A DNA stretch of 64,000 bases from Streptomyces varsoviensis (GCF_000718635.1 NZ_JOBF01000002.1:62001-126000), one strand, 5' to 3'. Numbered from the stretch's first letter, positions 49,836-58,807 are shown. Made by a program: numbers and translations. Notes: a model not told the origin generated them from the sequence alone.

Positions 49836-50393
49836 ATGGAACTCGTCGCGGTGTCCTGCCGGACGCTGCTCGTCGTCGTCTTCGCGGTCGCTGTGGCGAG
49901 CAAACTCAGCGGCGCGGAGCCCTTCAACGCGTTCGTACGCTCCGTACGGGAATTCACCGCGCTCGCCCCGCGCCGCGCACGCGCCGCCGCCCATCTGGTC
50001 GTCGGCACGGAGGCGGTGGGGGCCGTCCTGCTGTCGCTGCCCCGGCCGGCGGCGGCGATCGCGGGGTTCGCGCTGGTGGGGTGCGCGCTCGGGGCGTTCA
50101 CCGTCGGGATGGCGGCGTCCCGGCGGCGCGGCGTACGGGTGCCGTGCCGGTGCTTCGGCGCCTCCTCGCACAACACGGGCGCCCTCCCTCTCGTTCGGAA
50201 CGGCTTTCTGATCGTCGTGGCGGTGACCGGCACCGCCGGGACGGCCCTCGGTGGGCCGCCCGCCGCACCGGGCGGCCTCGCGGTGGCGGCCGGCGCCGGC
50301 CTCGTACTCGGTGTCGTGGTGACCGTTCTCGACGACCTCTACGAGGTGCTGCGCGACCTGCTCCCCGTCGCCGCGCCGAAAGGACACAGGTGA
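49836..50393 (+). CDS. MauE/DoxX-like redox membrane protein
   Basis: 185 residues, about five helices. Seen: N-terminal SCRTLLVVVFAVAVASKL and SGAEPFNAFVRSV, then the redox-type PCRCFGASS motif (Cys-x-Cys-Phe-Gly, near residue 107) typical of MauE-family proteins. MauE with MauD makes disulfides during methylamine dehydrogenase maturation. Here the natural client is the six-cysteine peptide encoded upstream. ATG 49836 was chosen; GTG 49824 is possible. The stop overlaps the next start. Confidence 0.85.
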   Translation: MELVAVSCRTLLVVVFAVAVASKLSGAEPFNAFVRSVREFTALAPRRARAAAHLVVGTEAVGAVLLSLPRPAAAIAGFALVGCALGAFTVGMAASRRRGVRVPCRCFGASSHNTGALPLVRNGFLIVVAVTGTAGTALGGPPAAPGGLAVAAGAGLVLGVVVTVLDDLYEVLRDLLPVAAPKGHR

Positions 50394-51019
50394 CCATGGC
50401 GTATCTCATCGCGGCCGTCGTGCTCGTCGGGGCGCTGTGCCTCCTCGACCTCCTGCTGACGGTGGGGCTGATCCGAAGGCTCCGTGCCCAGCAGGCCGCG
50501 CGCCCGCCCGCGGCCGGGGCCGTCGAGCGGGAGCTGGACGACGGGATGCTCCCGCCGGGCGCCATCGTCGGGGCCTTCGAGGTACGGACCGCCGACGGCG
50601 GGACCCTTCGCCGAGGCGACCTCGGCACCGGGACCGTCGTGGCGTTCCTGTCGCCCGGCTGTCCTCCGTGCCACGCGCAGTTGCCGCGCGTCGCGGCGGC
50701 GCTCGCGGCGGCGCCCGCGCCCGGCGCGGGAGGCCCGGGAGGCGCAGGGGGTACAGGGGGAACAGGGGGCACAGGAGGCGGGGGTGTGATCGCCGTCGTC
50801 GCGGGGGGAGCGGACGGGGACGCCGAGACCGAGCGGATGGTGAGCGAACTGGGGCCGCTCGCCAGGGTCGTACGGGAATCCATCGCCGGGCCCGTCACGG
50901 AGGCGTTCGGGGTCCGCGCCTTCCCGTCCATGTGCCGGGTCCGCGCCGCCGGTGACGTACTCGTGGTGGAGGCCGTCGGCGAACACGTGCTGCCGGCGCC
51001 CGCGCCCGTGGCCTCATGA
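50390..51019 (+). CDS. Membrane-anchored thioredoxin-fold protein (MauD/TlpA-like)
   Basis: 209 residues. N-terminal anchor helix (YLIAAVVLVGALCLLDLLL), then a thioredoxin-like domain with the active site SPGCPPCHAQL (CPPC) and cis-Pro region FPSMCRV. A Gly-rich insert (GGTGGTGGTGGGG) interrupts the fold near residue 120, coded by a simple repeat at 50735-50790. Expected to work outside the membrane with the MauE-like protein to form or shuffle disulfides in the peptide. GTG 50390 overlaps the upstream stop; ATG 50396 is an alternative. Confidence 0.85.
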   Translation: MTMAYLIAAVVLVGALCLLDLLLTVGLIRRLRAQQAARPPAAGAVERELDDGMLPPGAIVGAFEVRTADGGTLRRGDLGTGTVVAFLSPGCPPCHAQLPRVAAALAAAPAPGAGGPGGAGGTGGTGGTGGGGVIAVVAGGADGDAETERMVSELGPLARVVRESIAGPVTEAFGVRAFPSMCRVRAAGDVLVVEAVGEHVLPAPAPVAS

Positions 51020-52941
51020 CGGCGGACGCGACCGCCTCGCCGGGGCCGCGGCGGCTGGCCGGCGTCTTCCGCGCGGCGACCGGACTCGCCGTCCGGGCGG
51101 CGCCCGGGCACATCGCGGCGCTCGCGCTGCTCACCGCCCTCGGCGCGGTGCTGCCCATCGCCGCCGCGTGGACGGTACGGACGGTGCTGGACCGGCTGGC
51201 CGCCGGCGGCGGGCTCGCCGCGCTCCTCGGGCCGGCCGGACTGCTCGCCGCGGCGGGCGTATGCGCCGCGGCCGTACCGCAGCTCGCCCAGTACGTACAG
51301 GCCCAGGCGCGGCGCGCGGCCGGGCTGCGCGCCCAGGACTCCCTCTACCGGGCCGTGGACGCGCTCACCGGGCTCGGCAAGTTCGAGGACCCGCGCTTCC
51401 TCGACCGGCTGCGCCTGGCCCAGCAGGCCGGGGGCATGACGCCGACGCAGGCGGTCGACAGCGGGCTGGGCGCCGTGCAGGCGGCGCTCACCATCGGCGG
51501 ATTCCTCGGCTCGCTCGTGGTGCTGAGCCCGGTCCTGGCCGCCGCGGTGCTCCTGTCCGGCGTGCCGGTGCTCCTCGGCGAGCTGGTCATGAGCCGCCGG
51601 CGGGCGGCGATGCTCTGGGACATCGGCCCGGCGGAACGCCGGGAGATGTTCTACTTCCAGCTCCTGACCAGCTCGCGGGCGGCCAAGGAGATCCGGCTGT
51701 TCGGCATCGGCGGCTTCCTGCGCGGACGGATGCTCACCGAACGCCGCCGGGCCGACGCGGCCAAGCAGGCGGTGGACCGCCAGGAGGCGGCGATCCAGCT
51801 CGGCCTCGGCGTGCTGGCCGCGGTGGTCGCGGGGCTCGGCCTGCTGTGGGCGGTACGGGCCGCGGGCCAGGATCGCGTCAGCGTCGGCGACGTCTCGCTG
51901 CTCATGACCGCGCTGCCCGCCGTACAGGCCGCCCTCGCCTCACTGGCCGGCGAGATCGCCGCCGGCCACCAGGCCCTGCTGCTCTTCGACCACTACGTCG
52001 CGGTCCGTGAGACCAAGGACGACGTGCCGGTACCCGCCCACCCGCGCCCGGTGCCCCGCCTCGCCGAGGGCATCGAACTGCGGGATGTGTGGTTCCGCTA
52101 CGGCCCGGACCAGCCGTGGGTGCTGCGCGGCGTGAACCTCACGATCCCGGCGGGCCGGGCCGTCGGCCTCGTGGGGCTCAACGGAGCGGGCAAGACGACC
52201 CTGATCAAGCTGCTGTGCCGGCTGTACGACCCGGCCCGCGGCCAGGTGCTGTGGGACGGGACCGACCTGCGGGAGTTCCACCCGGCCGAGGTGCGCGGAC
52301 GGATCGGCGCCACGTTCCAGGACTACATGGAGTACGACTTCACCGCCGGCGAGAACATCGGCCTCGGCGACCTGGACCGGCTGACCGAGCAGCACAGCAT
52401 CGAACAGGCCGCGCGCCTGGCCGGAATGCACGACTCCATCACCGCCCTGCCCGGCGGCTACCGGACCCTCCTGAGCCGTACCTTCTTCTCCGAGGAGGAC
52501 AAGGACGACCCGGTCACCGGCGTCGTCCTGTCGGGCGGGCAGTGGCAACGCCTCGCCCTGGCCCGGTCGTTCCTCCGCGGCGACGCCGACCTGCTGATCC
52601 TCGACGAACCCAGTTCCGGCCTCGACGCCGAGGCCGAACACGAGATCCACCTGCGGCTGCGCGACCACCGCGCAGGCCGCACCAGCCTGCTGATCTCGCA
52701 CCGGCTGGGCGCGCTCCGCGACGCCGACCACCTGGTGGTGCTGGAGAACGGGCGGATCACCGAACGCGGCACGCACGACCAGCTCATGCGGGACGGCGGG
52801 GCCTACGCCCGGCTGTTCACGGTGCAGGCCAGCGGCTACCGGCAGGGGGGCTCGACGCCGTACGAGGCCGGTGCTGGCCTCGGTAGTGCTCCTGCTCCTG
52901 CCCTCGGCCTCGGCCTCGGCCTCGGAAAGGCGTCCCCATGA
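51016..52941 (+). CDS. ABC transporter, fused TMD-NBD, peptide exporter candidate
   Basis: 641 residues. Transmembrane domain (1-330; six helices), nucleotide-binding domain (about 350-590): Walker A GLNGAGKTTLIKLL, Q-loop TFQDYMEYDFTAGENI, signature VVLSGGQWQRLALA, Walker B DLLILDEPSSGLD, H-loop LLISHRL. It has no N-terminal C39 peptidase, so it cannot cut a double-glycine leader itself. Very Gly/Leu-rich last 25 residues. ATG overlaps the thioredoxin stop by 4 bases. Likely the exporter of the six-Cys peptide. Confidence 0.9.
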   Translation: MTADATASPGPRRLAGVFRAATGLAVRAAPGHIAALALLTALGAVLPIAAAWTVRTVLDRLAAGGGLAALLGPAGLLAAAGVCAAAVPQLAQYVQAQARRAAGLRAQDSLYRAVDALTGLGKFEDPRFLDRLRLAQQAGGMTPTQAVDSGLGAVQAALTIGGFLGSLVVLSPVLAAAVLLSGVPVLLGELVMSRRRAAMLWDIGPAERREMFYFQLLTSSRAAKEIRLFGIGGFLRGRMLTERRRADAAKQAVDRQEAAIQLGLGVLAAVVAGLGLLWAVRAAGQDRVSVGDVSLLMTALPAVQAALASLAGEIAAGHQALLLFDHYVAVRETKDDVPVPAHPRPVPRLAEGIELRDVWFRYGPDQPWVLRGVNLTIPAGRAVGLVGLNGAGKTTLIKLLCRLYDPARGQVLWDGTDLREFHPAEVRGRIGATFQDYMEYDFTAGENIGLGDLDRLTEQHSIEQAARLAGMHDSITALPGGYRTLLSRTFFSEEDKDDPVTGVVLSGGQWQRLALARSFLRGDADLLILDEPSSGLDAEAEHEIHLRLRDHRAGRTSLLISHRLGALRDADHLVVLENGRITERGTHDQLMRDGGAYARLFTVQASGYRQGGSTPYEAGAGLGSAPAPALGLGLGLGKASP

Positions 52942-53516
52942 GGTCGGCGGGCCGACGCCTGGCCCCGTTCGCTTTCGCCCTGCTCGCGGCACCTTTGCTG
53001 AGCCTTCTGCTGGCCCGGCGCCGCTTCGCCGTGATCACCGTGGCCGGCGCGAGCATGGAACCGGCCTATACCAGCGGCGACCGGGTGCTGATCCGGCGGC
53101 TCGGCCGACGTGGTGGGGGTGGCGTCGGCAATCGGGCCGACGAGTGGGTTGGTAGGCGGATCGGCAAGGGGAGCGTGGTGGTGGCGACGTGGCGACCGCC
53201 CTCCGGCCACCCGCCGGAAGACCTCGCGAGCACGTCGGCGACGCCGACTCCCCACCAGACGGCCGACCAACAACCTGACGTCCCGTCAACTGCCCGAAGC
53301 CGGCTGATCAAACGCGTTGTGGCAGGCCCAGGCGACCCGGTGCCCGAGGGGCTCGGCCCCGCACTCGGCGCCGAGGCCGGTCGGCCCGTACCGCCGGACA
53401 GCTTCGTGGTCCTCGGCGACAACGCGGCCCACAGCCACGACTCCCGTCACACCGGTTATCTGCGCCGCGACGACATCGTGGGCCTGGTGGTCCGCCGGCT
53501 TGCACGGGGCCGTTGA
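52938..53516 (+). CDS. S26-family signal peptidase, dedicated leader peptidase candidate
   Basis: 192 residues. One N-terminal anchor (FAFALLAAPLLSLLLARRRF), catalytic Ser in VAGASMEPAYTSGDRVL (near residue 39), catalytic Lys in RSRLIKRVVAGPGDP, and box E GDNAAHSHDSRHTGYL. Short for a housekeeping LepB. A disordered Pro/Thr insert separates Ser and Lys. Encoded last in the peptide operon (ATGA overlap). Since the exporter has no peptidase and the leader ends AHA, this enzyme is the likely processing protease. Confidence 0.88.
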   Translation: MRSAGRRLAPFAFALLAAPLLSLLLARRRFAVITVAGASMEPAYTSGDRVLIRRLGRRGGGGVGNRADEWVGRRIGKGSVVVATWRPPSGHPPEDLASTSATPTPHQTADQQPDVPSTARSRLIKRVVAGPGDPVPEGLGPALGAEAGRPVPPDSFVVLGDNAAHSHDSRHTGYLRRDDIVGLVVRRLARGR

Positions 53517-53530
53517 CAGCAGGGCTCTCC

Positions 53531-53600
53531 GCGTCCGTCCCCTTACGCGCGTCCGTCCCCTTACGCGCGTCCGTCCCCTTACTCGTTCGTCCCCTTACGC
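53531..53600. repeat. Four 18-bp tandem units overlapping the transporter 3' end
   Basis: GCGTCCGTCCCCTTACGC repeats at 53531, 53549, 53567 (one or two changes) and, shortened, at 53585. The array fills the gap between the convergent signal peptidase (stop 53516) and MHS transporter (stop 53595) genes and supplies the latter's stop codon. Confidence 0.9.
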
Positions 53601-54917
53601 GTCCGCCCCCGCCCCGACCGGTTCCGCCTCTCTGGCAGGCCGGCGCTGGGCGCGGTTGCGCAGGTGGACGGCGGTGCCCACGAGCCCGGCGACGGCCAGG
53701 GCCTCCAGCCCGATGAGGTAGTAGGCGGGGGAGAGGCGGTCGCCCGTGGAGTCGATGAGGGCGGTGACGATGTAGGGCGCGAACCCGCCGAACGCGGCGT
53801 TCGCGATGGAGTAGACGATCGACAGGTACGAGTTGCGGACGTTGCCCGCGGTGAGTTCGGAGAGCATGGCGGGCGTCGGGCCTGCGGTGAGGCCGAGGAA
53901 GGCCGCGAAGAGGACGACCGAGAGGCCGATGCTGAACGACCCGCCGTGGATGAGGAGTTGGTAGCAGGGGACGGCGAGTACGGTCAGGCCGATGGCGCCG
54001 GTCATCATGACCTTCCAGCGCGCGACGCGGTCGGAGAGCCAGCCGCCGAACACGATGAACCCGGCGTAGGCGGTCAGTCCGACGAGGGAGGCGGTCAGGC
54101 CCGCGGACAGGCTCCGGTCCAGTACGCCGTCGAAGAAGGTGGGCAGGAACTGGAGGGTGACGTAGCCGCCGGCGGTCCAGGACACGATGGCCGCGGTCCC
54201 CGCGATGATCATGCGCCAGTGGCCGCGGAAGACCTCCTTCACCGGACTGTCGGCGACTTCGCCCTGTTCCCGCATCTCGGTGAAGGCGGGGGTCTCCTCG
54301 ACGTGGCGGCGGATGTACCAGCCGCCGACGCCGAGGGGGAGGCCCAGCAGGAAGGGGATGCGCCAGCCCGTCGAGTACAGGAAGTCGTGGCTCATCCAGC
54401 TCGTGAGGGCCGTGCCGAGCCCCGCGGAGAGGGCCAGGGCCACGGCGATGCTCGCGGCCTGGGTGGACCCGAACAGGCCGCGCCGCCGGGCCGGGGCGTG
54501 CTCGAACAGCAGCGAGGCGGCCCCGCCGAACTCACCGCCCGCCGAGAACCCTTGGACCAGGCGCAACACGGTGAGCAGGGCCGGCGCGAGAAGCCCGACC
54601 GAGGCGAACGAGGGCAGCGCGCCGATCAGCGTCGTCGCGCCGGACATGGTGAGGATGACGACGGACAGCACCCACTGCCGCCCCCTCTTGTCGCCGAGGT
54701 GCCCGAAGACCAGCGCGCCCACCGGGCGGAGGGCGAACGCCGCGCCGAAGATGGCGAGCGTCGCGAGCAGGCCGGTCAGCCCGTCGCTGTCGGGGAAGAA
54801 CGTCTTGGCGAGAACGGGCGAGAAGTACCCGTAGATGGCGAAGTCGTACCACTCCACGAAGTTTCCGATGGCAGCCGCAACCACGGTTCTGGCCTTGCCG
54901 GGCCCCTTTGTCTCCAC
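53595..54917 (-). CDS. MHS-family MFS transporter (ProP/ShiA-like)
   Basis: 440 residues, 12 helices, metabolite:H+ symporter family. Seen: GNFVEWYDFAIYGYFSPV at helix 1, RPVGALVFGHLGDKRGRQWVL (motif A, cytoplasmic loop 2-3), GFSAGGEFGGAASLLFE, and RRHVEETPAF in the central loop. Substrate likely a small organic acid or osmolyte. Start GTG 54917 with AAAGGAG at six bases; the frame is open far upstream only because of repeat DNA. An 18-bp palindrome 95 bases upstream matches one in front of the solute-binding-protein gene at 63164. Confidence 0.88.
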   Translation of the reverse strand: METKGPGKARTVVAAAIGNFVEWYDFAIYGYFSPVLAKTFFPDSDGLTGLLATLAIFGAAFALRPVGALVFGHLGDKRGRQWVLSVVILTMSGATTLIGALPSFASVGLLAPALLTVLRLVQGFSAGGEFGGAASLLFEHAPARRRGLFGSTQAASIAVALALSAGLGTALTSWMSHDFLYSTGWRIPFLLGLPLGVGGWYIRRHVEETPAFTEMREQGEVADSPVKEVFRGHWRMIIAGTAAIVSWTAGGYVTLQFLPTFFDGVLDRSLSAGLTASLVGLTAYAGFIVFGGWLSDRVARWKVMMTGAIGLTVLAVPCYQLLIHGGSFSIGLSVVLFAAFLGLTAGPTPAMLSELTAGNVRNSYLSIVYSIANAAFGGFAPYIVTALIDSTGDRLSPAYYLIGLEALAVAGLVGTAVHLRNRAQRRPAREAEPVGAGADA

Positions 54918-55011
54918 CGGGTCTCCTTTGACGGTCGGACGGGCGCCACTACCGCGCGAGATGGTGCGGATGCCGGTCGCTCGATGCTCGGAACCAGATC
55001 GTCCCCCGACC

Positions 55012-55029
55012 TGGTATGACGTTTTACCA
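55012..55029. promoter_or_regulatory. 18-bp operator TGGTATGACGTTTTACCA (copy 1)
   Basis: Near-perfect palindrome (arms TGGTA/TACCA-type around ACGT), located in the MHS transporter promoter region. It differs at only one base from the site at 63079-63096. TGGT...ACCA symmetry fits GntR/FadR-type regulators. The rest of 54918-55060 is the transporter promoter region. Confidence 0.75.
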
Positions 55030-55379
55030 ACGTCGACGTAAGTCAACGTAAGCGCCGGACCATGGACCGTCAAGCGCCGTTGCGACCTGCGCACCGGCGC
55101 CGGTTCGGGCAGGGGTGCCCTGGCGGGGGCGGGGCGGGGCGGGCGCGGGTGCGGGTGCGGGGGTGGTGGGGTGGCGGGCCGGTGGTCCGCGCGGTCGTGG
55201 AGCGGTATGCCGGGCGGCCGGGGGCTGGTACCCCGGGGCGGTTGTGCACCGGCAGCCGGGGCGGCAGCCGTGGGCCGGCACTCCGGGCGATCTTGGGCCC
55301 GCCCCCGGGCGTCATGGGCCGGTGACCTGGGCGATCCTGGGCCGCCCCCGGACGTCATGGGCCGGCGGCCGGGGCGGTC

Positions 55380-56160
55380 GTGGGCCGGCGCCCTTGTGCC
55401 GTCGGGGGGCGGCGCCCCGTGCCGTGGTGGATCGGTGTCCTGTGTAGTAGGGGACTGGCTTCCCGCGCCGTCGCGGGGCGGCGTCCGTGCCGTAGGGGAC
55501 CAGCATTCCGTGCCCTGGCGGAGGGGTGTCCCGTGCCGTAAGGGACCGGCATTCCGCGCCCTCGCGGACCCGCGTCTTGGGCCGTAGCGGATCGGTGTCC
55601 CGCGCCGTAAGGGACCGGTGGCCCGTGCCGTCGAGGGGCGGCATTCCGTGCCGTAGCGGACGGGCCGCCTGTGCCGTTGAGGGGCGGCATTTCGTGCCGT
55701 CGGGGGGCGTCCGTGCCGTAGCGAATTGGCGGCCCGTGCCGTAGCGGACCGGTGTTCTGTGCTGTCCGGGACCGGCCGTTCGTGTCGTTGAGGGGCGGCA
55801 TTTCGTGCGGCAGCGGGGAGTCGTCCTTGCCGTAACGGAGCGGTGTCCCGTGCCGTCGGGGGCGGGCGGGTGTCCTGTGCCGTAGCGGACCGGCGGCCCG
55901 TGCCGTAGCGGACCGGTGTTCCGTGCTGTCGGGGACGGGCCGTTCGTGTCGTTGAGGGGCGGCATTTCGTGCGGCAGCGGGGAGTCGTCCTTGCCGTAAC
56001 GGAGTGGTGTCCCGTGCTGTCGGGGGCGGGTGTCCTGTGCCGTAGCGGACCGGCGGCCCGTGCCGTAAGGGACCGGGGTCCCATGCCGTAGCGGACCGGC
56101 GACCCGTGCCGTAAGGGACCGGGGCCCCGTGCCGTAGCGGACCGGCGACCCGTGCCGTCG
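55380..56160. repeat. Degenerate 21-bp minisatellite with 164-bp higher-order repeat
   Basis: About 780 bases made of variants of CCGTGCCGTAGCGGACCGGTG. A higher-order block is duplicated with 164-base period: CGTGTCGTTGAGGGGCGGCA occurs at 55781 and again at 55945 with near-identical flanks. Because the unit is 21 bases, several frames stay open across it, mainly on the minus strand, but no family sequence or clear start supports a gene. The rest of the 1.6-kb gap (54918-56495) contains GC-rich filler at 55060-55380 and LacI operator candidates after 56270. Confidence 0.8.
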
Positions 56161-56275
56161 CGGGGTGGCAGTACTCGGGGCGCGAGTGCGGCGGTGGTGG
56201 TGCCTGCGGCGTGGGCGTGGGCGTGGGCGTGGGCGTGGCGTGGGGTGTGGTGGCGATCAAGCTAGGGTCGTGACC

Positions 56276-56288
56276 GGCAATGTTTGCC
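56276..56288. promoter_or_regulatory. LacI operator candidate 1 (GGCAA-N3-TTGCC)
   Basis: GGCAA TGT TTGCC, exact inverted repeat with three central bases, 208 bases before the LacI gene. Same arms and spacing as the site at 56436. Confidence 0.6.
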
Positions 56289-56435
56289 TGGTGGAGCGTT
56301 GGCCGGTGCGTGTGAGCGTAAGGCGGCCGGAAGTCCTTGTAGCGGAGCTAGCGAAGCTATCAGGGTTCTTGGTCGACGCCGCCGGGGGCGCCTCCCAGCG
56401 GTAGCTGGGGGCGAGCGTGTCGGGCGGCGCGACGT

Positions 56436-56448
56436 GGCAAAGCTTGCC
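56436..56448. promoter_or_regulatory. LacI operator candidate 2 (GGCAA-N3-TTGCC)
   Basis: GGCAA AGC TTGCC, 48 bases before the LacI start. Two identical-arm sites 160 bases apart suggest autoregulation, possibly with looping. Confidence 0.65.
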
Positions 56449-56495
56449 GGGAGGGGCACTGGTGTGGGCGTCAGGTTTGGGGAGGAAAGCAGGCG

Positions 56496-57512
56496 ATGGC
56501 CACTCTCGCGGATGTAGCGAAGCGGGCCGGGGTGTCGGTCGGGGTCGTGTCCCGGCTGCTCAACGGCGACGAGACCCTCCGCGCGCGGGACGAGACGAAG
56601 CAGCGGGTCAGGGCCGCGGCCGCCGAGCTCGGATATACGCCGAACTACGCGGCGCGCGCCCTGCGCAAGGCCAGGGTCGGCGTGATCGGCCTGGCCGTGC
56701 ACGACGCGAGCAACCCCGTCTACAGCGAGATCATCGCGGGCGCCCAGGCCGAGGCGGCGAAGGCCGGTTACGCGCTCATGCTCTCCGACGTCAACGCGCT
56801 GGCGACGGATGACGAGATGTTCAAGCGGTTCGTCTCCGGCGGCGCGATCGACGGCCTGCTCCTCCAGCGGGCCGGCACCGCCGCCGACTCCCTGGTCTCG
56901 AAGATCGCCTCCGGCCAGGTGCCGACCGTACTGCTCAACGACCACACGCGCGGCCCCATCGGCAGTGTGGCCGTCGACGACTACACGGCGGCCCACCTGG
57001 CCGTCTCCCATCTCATCGAACTCGGTCACGAGAGCGTCGGGCTGCTCCACGTCGACGGCCCCCGCAGCCGTGCGGCCCGCCGCCGCAAGGGCTGGGCCGA
57101 CGCGCTCGCGGCCGCCGGGCTGGACGCGCCGGCGTCGCGCGTCTTCCGCGGCGGCCACACCGCCGACGAGGGGTACCGCGGCATGCGCGAACTCCTCGCG
57201 GCGCCCGAGCCCCCCACGGCCGTGTTCGCCGCGAACGTCCTCGCCGCGGTCGGCGCGCTCAGCGCGGCCCACGACATGGGGGTACGGGTCCCCGACGACG
57301 TCTCGCTCGTCGGTCTCCACGACGTCTTCGTCGCGGACTTCCTCCAGCCCCGGCTCACGGTCGTGAAGCTCCCGCTCTTCGAACTCGGGGCCAGAGCGGT
57401 GACGCTGCTGCTGAGCCAACTGAACAACGACCCGGCCCGGCACGAGAGCATCACCGCCCCGGCCCCCGTCATGGTCCTCCGCCAATCCAGTACCCCACCC
57501 CCGAGCCACTGA
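56496..57512 (+). CDS. LacI-family transcriptional regulator
   Basis: 338 residues. DNA-binding domain: MATLADVAKRAGVSVGVVSRLL, with NYAARALRKAR hinge; periplasmic-binding-protein-like core follows (VGVIGLAVHDASNPVYSEII, DGLLLQRAG, SVAVDDYTAAHLAVSHLIELG, SLVGLHDVFVADFLQPRLT). Effector is probably a sugar or sugar acid. ATG 56496 has GGGGAGGAAAG. It is flanked by repeats and mobile relics and no obvious catabolic operon sits next to it. Confidence 0.92.
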   Translation: MATLADVAKRAGVSVGVVSRLLNGDETLRARDETKQRVRAAAAELGYTPNYAARALRKARVGVIGLAVHDASNPVYSEIIAGAQAEAAKAGYALMLSDVNALATDDEMFKRFVSGGAIDGLLLQRAGTAADSLVSKIASGQVPTVLLNDHTRGPIGSVAVDDYTAAHLAVSHLIELGHESVGLLHVDGPRSRAARRRKGWADALAAAGLDAPASRVFRGGHTADEGYRGMRELLAAPEPPTAVFAANVLAAVGALSAAHDMGVRVPDDVSLVGLHDVFVADFLQPRLTVVKLPLFELGARAVTLLLSQLNNDPARHESITAPAPVMVLRQSSTPPPSH

Positions 57513-57568
57513 CCGGGCCCCAGGGTGTGTGTCGAAAGTCGATCTCGGACTGTGTTTGACCACGGTCC

Positions 57569-57905
57569 ATGGGGCGGGGAGATCTCACGGATGAGCAGCG
57601 GGCGGCGCTGGAGCCGCTGCTGCCGGCGGAAGGTGCGATCGTGTGGGACTTGAGCGTCGACTCCACCGCCTACCGCGCCCATCAGCATGCGGCCGGAGCT
57701 CGCGAACAAGGCGACCTGCAGAAGGAATCACCGGGCTACAGAAGGAATCACCGGGCGCATCTTCATCGGGTCCCGTGGTCACGGGCTGGGACGCTCGCGT
57801 GGCGGGTTCCCCACCACGCTCCACCTGCCCGTCGAGCAACGGCCTCGGGGAACATCGGTACGGCGGTTGGCGCTGAGAAGGATCATGGTCAGGGTGCGAG
57901 TGCGC
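57569..57905 (+). pseudogene. IS5-family transposase remnant
   Basis: Start MGRGDLTDEQRAALEPLLPA is the classical N-terminus of Streptomyces IS5-type transposases. It is followed directly by the much later DDE-region block IVWDLSVDSTAYRAHQHAAG and QGDLQKESPG, so about 100 codons are missing. Then a duplicated 18-mer (CAGAAGGAATCACCGGGC at 57719 and 57739, period 20) shifts the frame, and GHGLGRSRGGFPTTLHLPVE appears in another frame. Dead element. Confidence 0.85.
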
Positions 57906-58807
57906 TGACCCGGTTCTCGTACTCGCGGCGGGCCTTGCGCTGGGCCGGGATTGCGGGGAGGCCCTGGCCGCCGTCGAGCGGCTGGCAGCGGTCGAGGAAC
58001 TGGCGGTGTACGGCGGGGACGGCGCTGACGCGCAGGGTGTGGCCCTGGCCGCGCCGCACGGTGACGCCCTGGTCGAGCGCGGCGCGCTCGGCGGGCTTCA
58101 GCTCGGCCGAGCGGAGGAAGTCGGCGACCTTGCCCGGCATGTCGAGGACGACCGGCAGCTCCGGGGCCGGGACGCCCGGGTCGCCGGCCGTGTGCTCGGG
58201 CAGGAGATCGGCGACGGCGGTGCGGATCGCGCCGCGGCTGACGCCGTGGTCGCGCGCGAGGGCGGCGATGGGCCGGCCCTCCAGGTACGCGGTGCGGACG
58301 GCTTCGGTCCTCGCGGCCGCCACGGCGGGACGGCGTCCGCCCTTGCTGCCCCTGGCCTCGGCGGCGCGCAGTCCGTCGTAGGTCAGCTCGCGTTGGAGGT
58401 CGCGTTGGAGCTCGCCGGCGGCGGCGAGGGTCTGCACCATGAACTTCACGGTGGACAGCGGCTCGCCGGTGCGCGGGCGGCGGGCGGTGAGGTCCATCGC
58501 GGAGAACGCGCCGTCGTGGATGCGCAGCGCGAGGCGGTCGCGGTGGAGGGCGTCGAGCACGTCGAGGGTGTGCTGGTTGCCGCGTACGAGGCGGAACATC
58601 TCGGAGATGTGCACGGTGTCGCCGGGCCGCGCGCAGGTGAGCAGTTCGCGGAACTTCGGGCGCTGGAGGGGGTGGAGGCGGCTGGAGGTGGCCGGGCCCT
58701 CCTCGAAGACGACCGGGTCCTCGATTGTCGGCCTCGTCCAGGACGAGGTTCTGCCGGGCGGTGGACTGCTGGTCGGTCGAGACCCGCTTGTAGACCAGGT
58801 TCGCCAC
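57889..58807 (-). pseudogene. Serine recombinase (resolvase type), frameshifted
   Basis: From GTG 58807 one frame encodes the catalytic start VANLVYKRVSTDQQSTARQ with its nucleophile Ser (VSTDQQ) up to LDEA. The following EDPVVFEE, RPKFRELLTCARPGDTVHIS, AFSAMDLTARRPRTGE and the DNA-binding part (IAALARDHGVSRGAIRTAVADLL) are in a neighbouring frame. One extra base near 58725 (GACAATC) explains the switch; removing it restores a protein of about 305 residues. Either a recent pseudogene or a sequencing error. It lies tail to tail with the IS5 relic, with slight overlap. Confidence 0.82.

Noticed and set aside
54918..56084. N-terminal extension of the MHS transporter through the repeat region, giving 829 codons
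   Set aside because: The extra part is translated minisatellite; GTG 54917 has a proper ribosome-binding site and the family N-terminus follows it at once.
55380..56160. Possible CRISPR array
   Set aside because: Units are contiguous and degenerate, with no unique spacers of constant length and no cas genes.
55355..56260. A 301-codon minus-strand frame starting with ATG in the minisatellite
   Set aside because: Pure 21-bp repeat translation (PLRHG/RYGTG units), no independent coding evidence.
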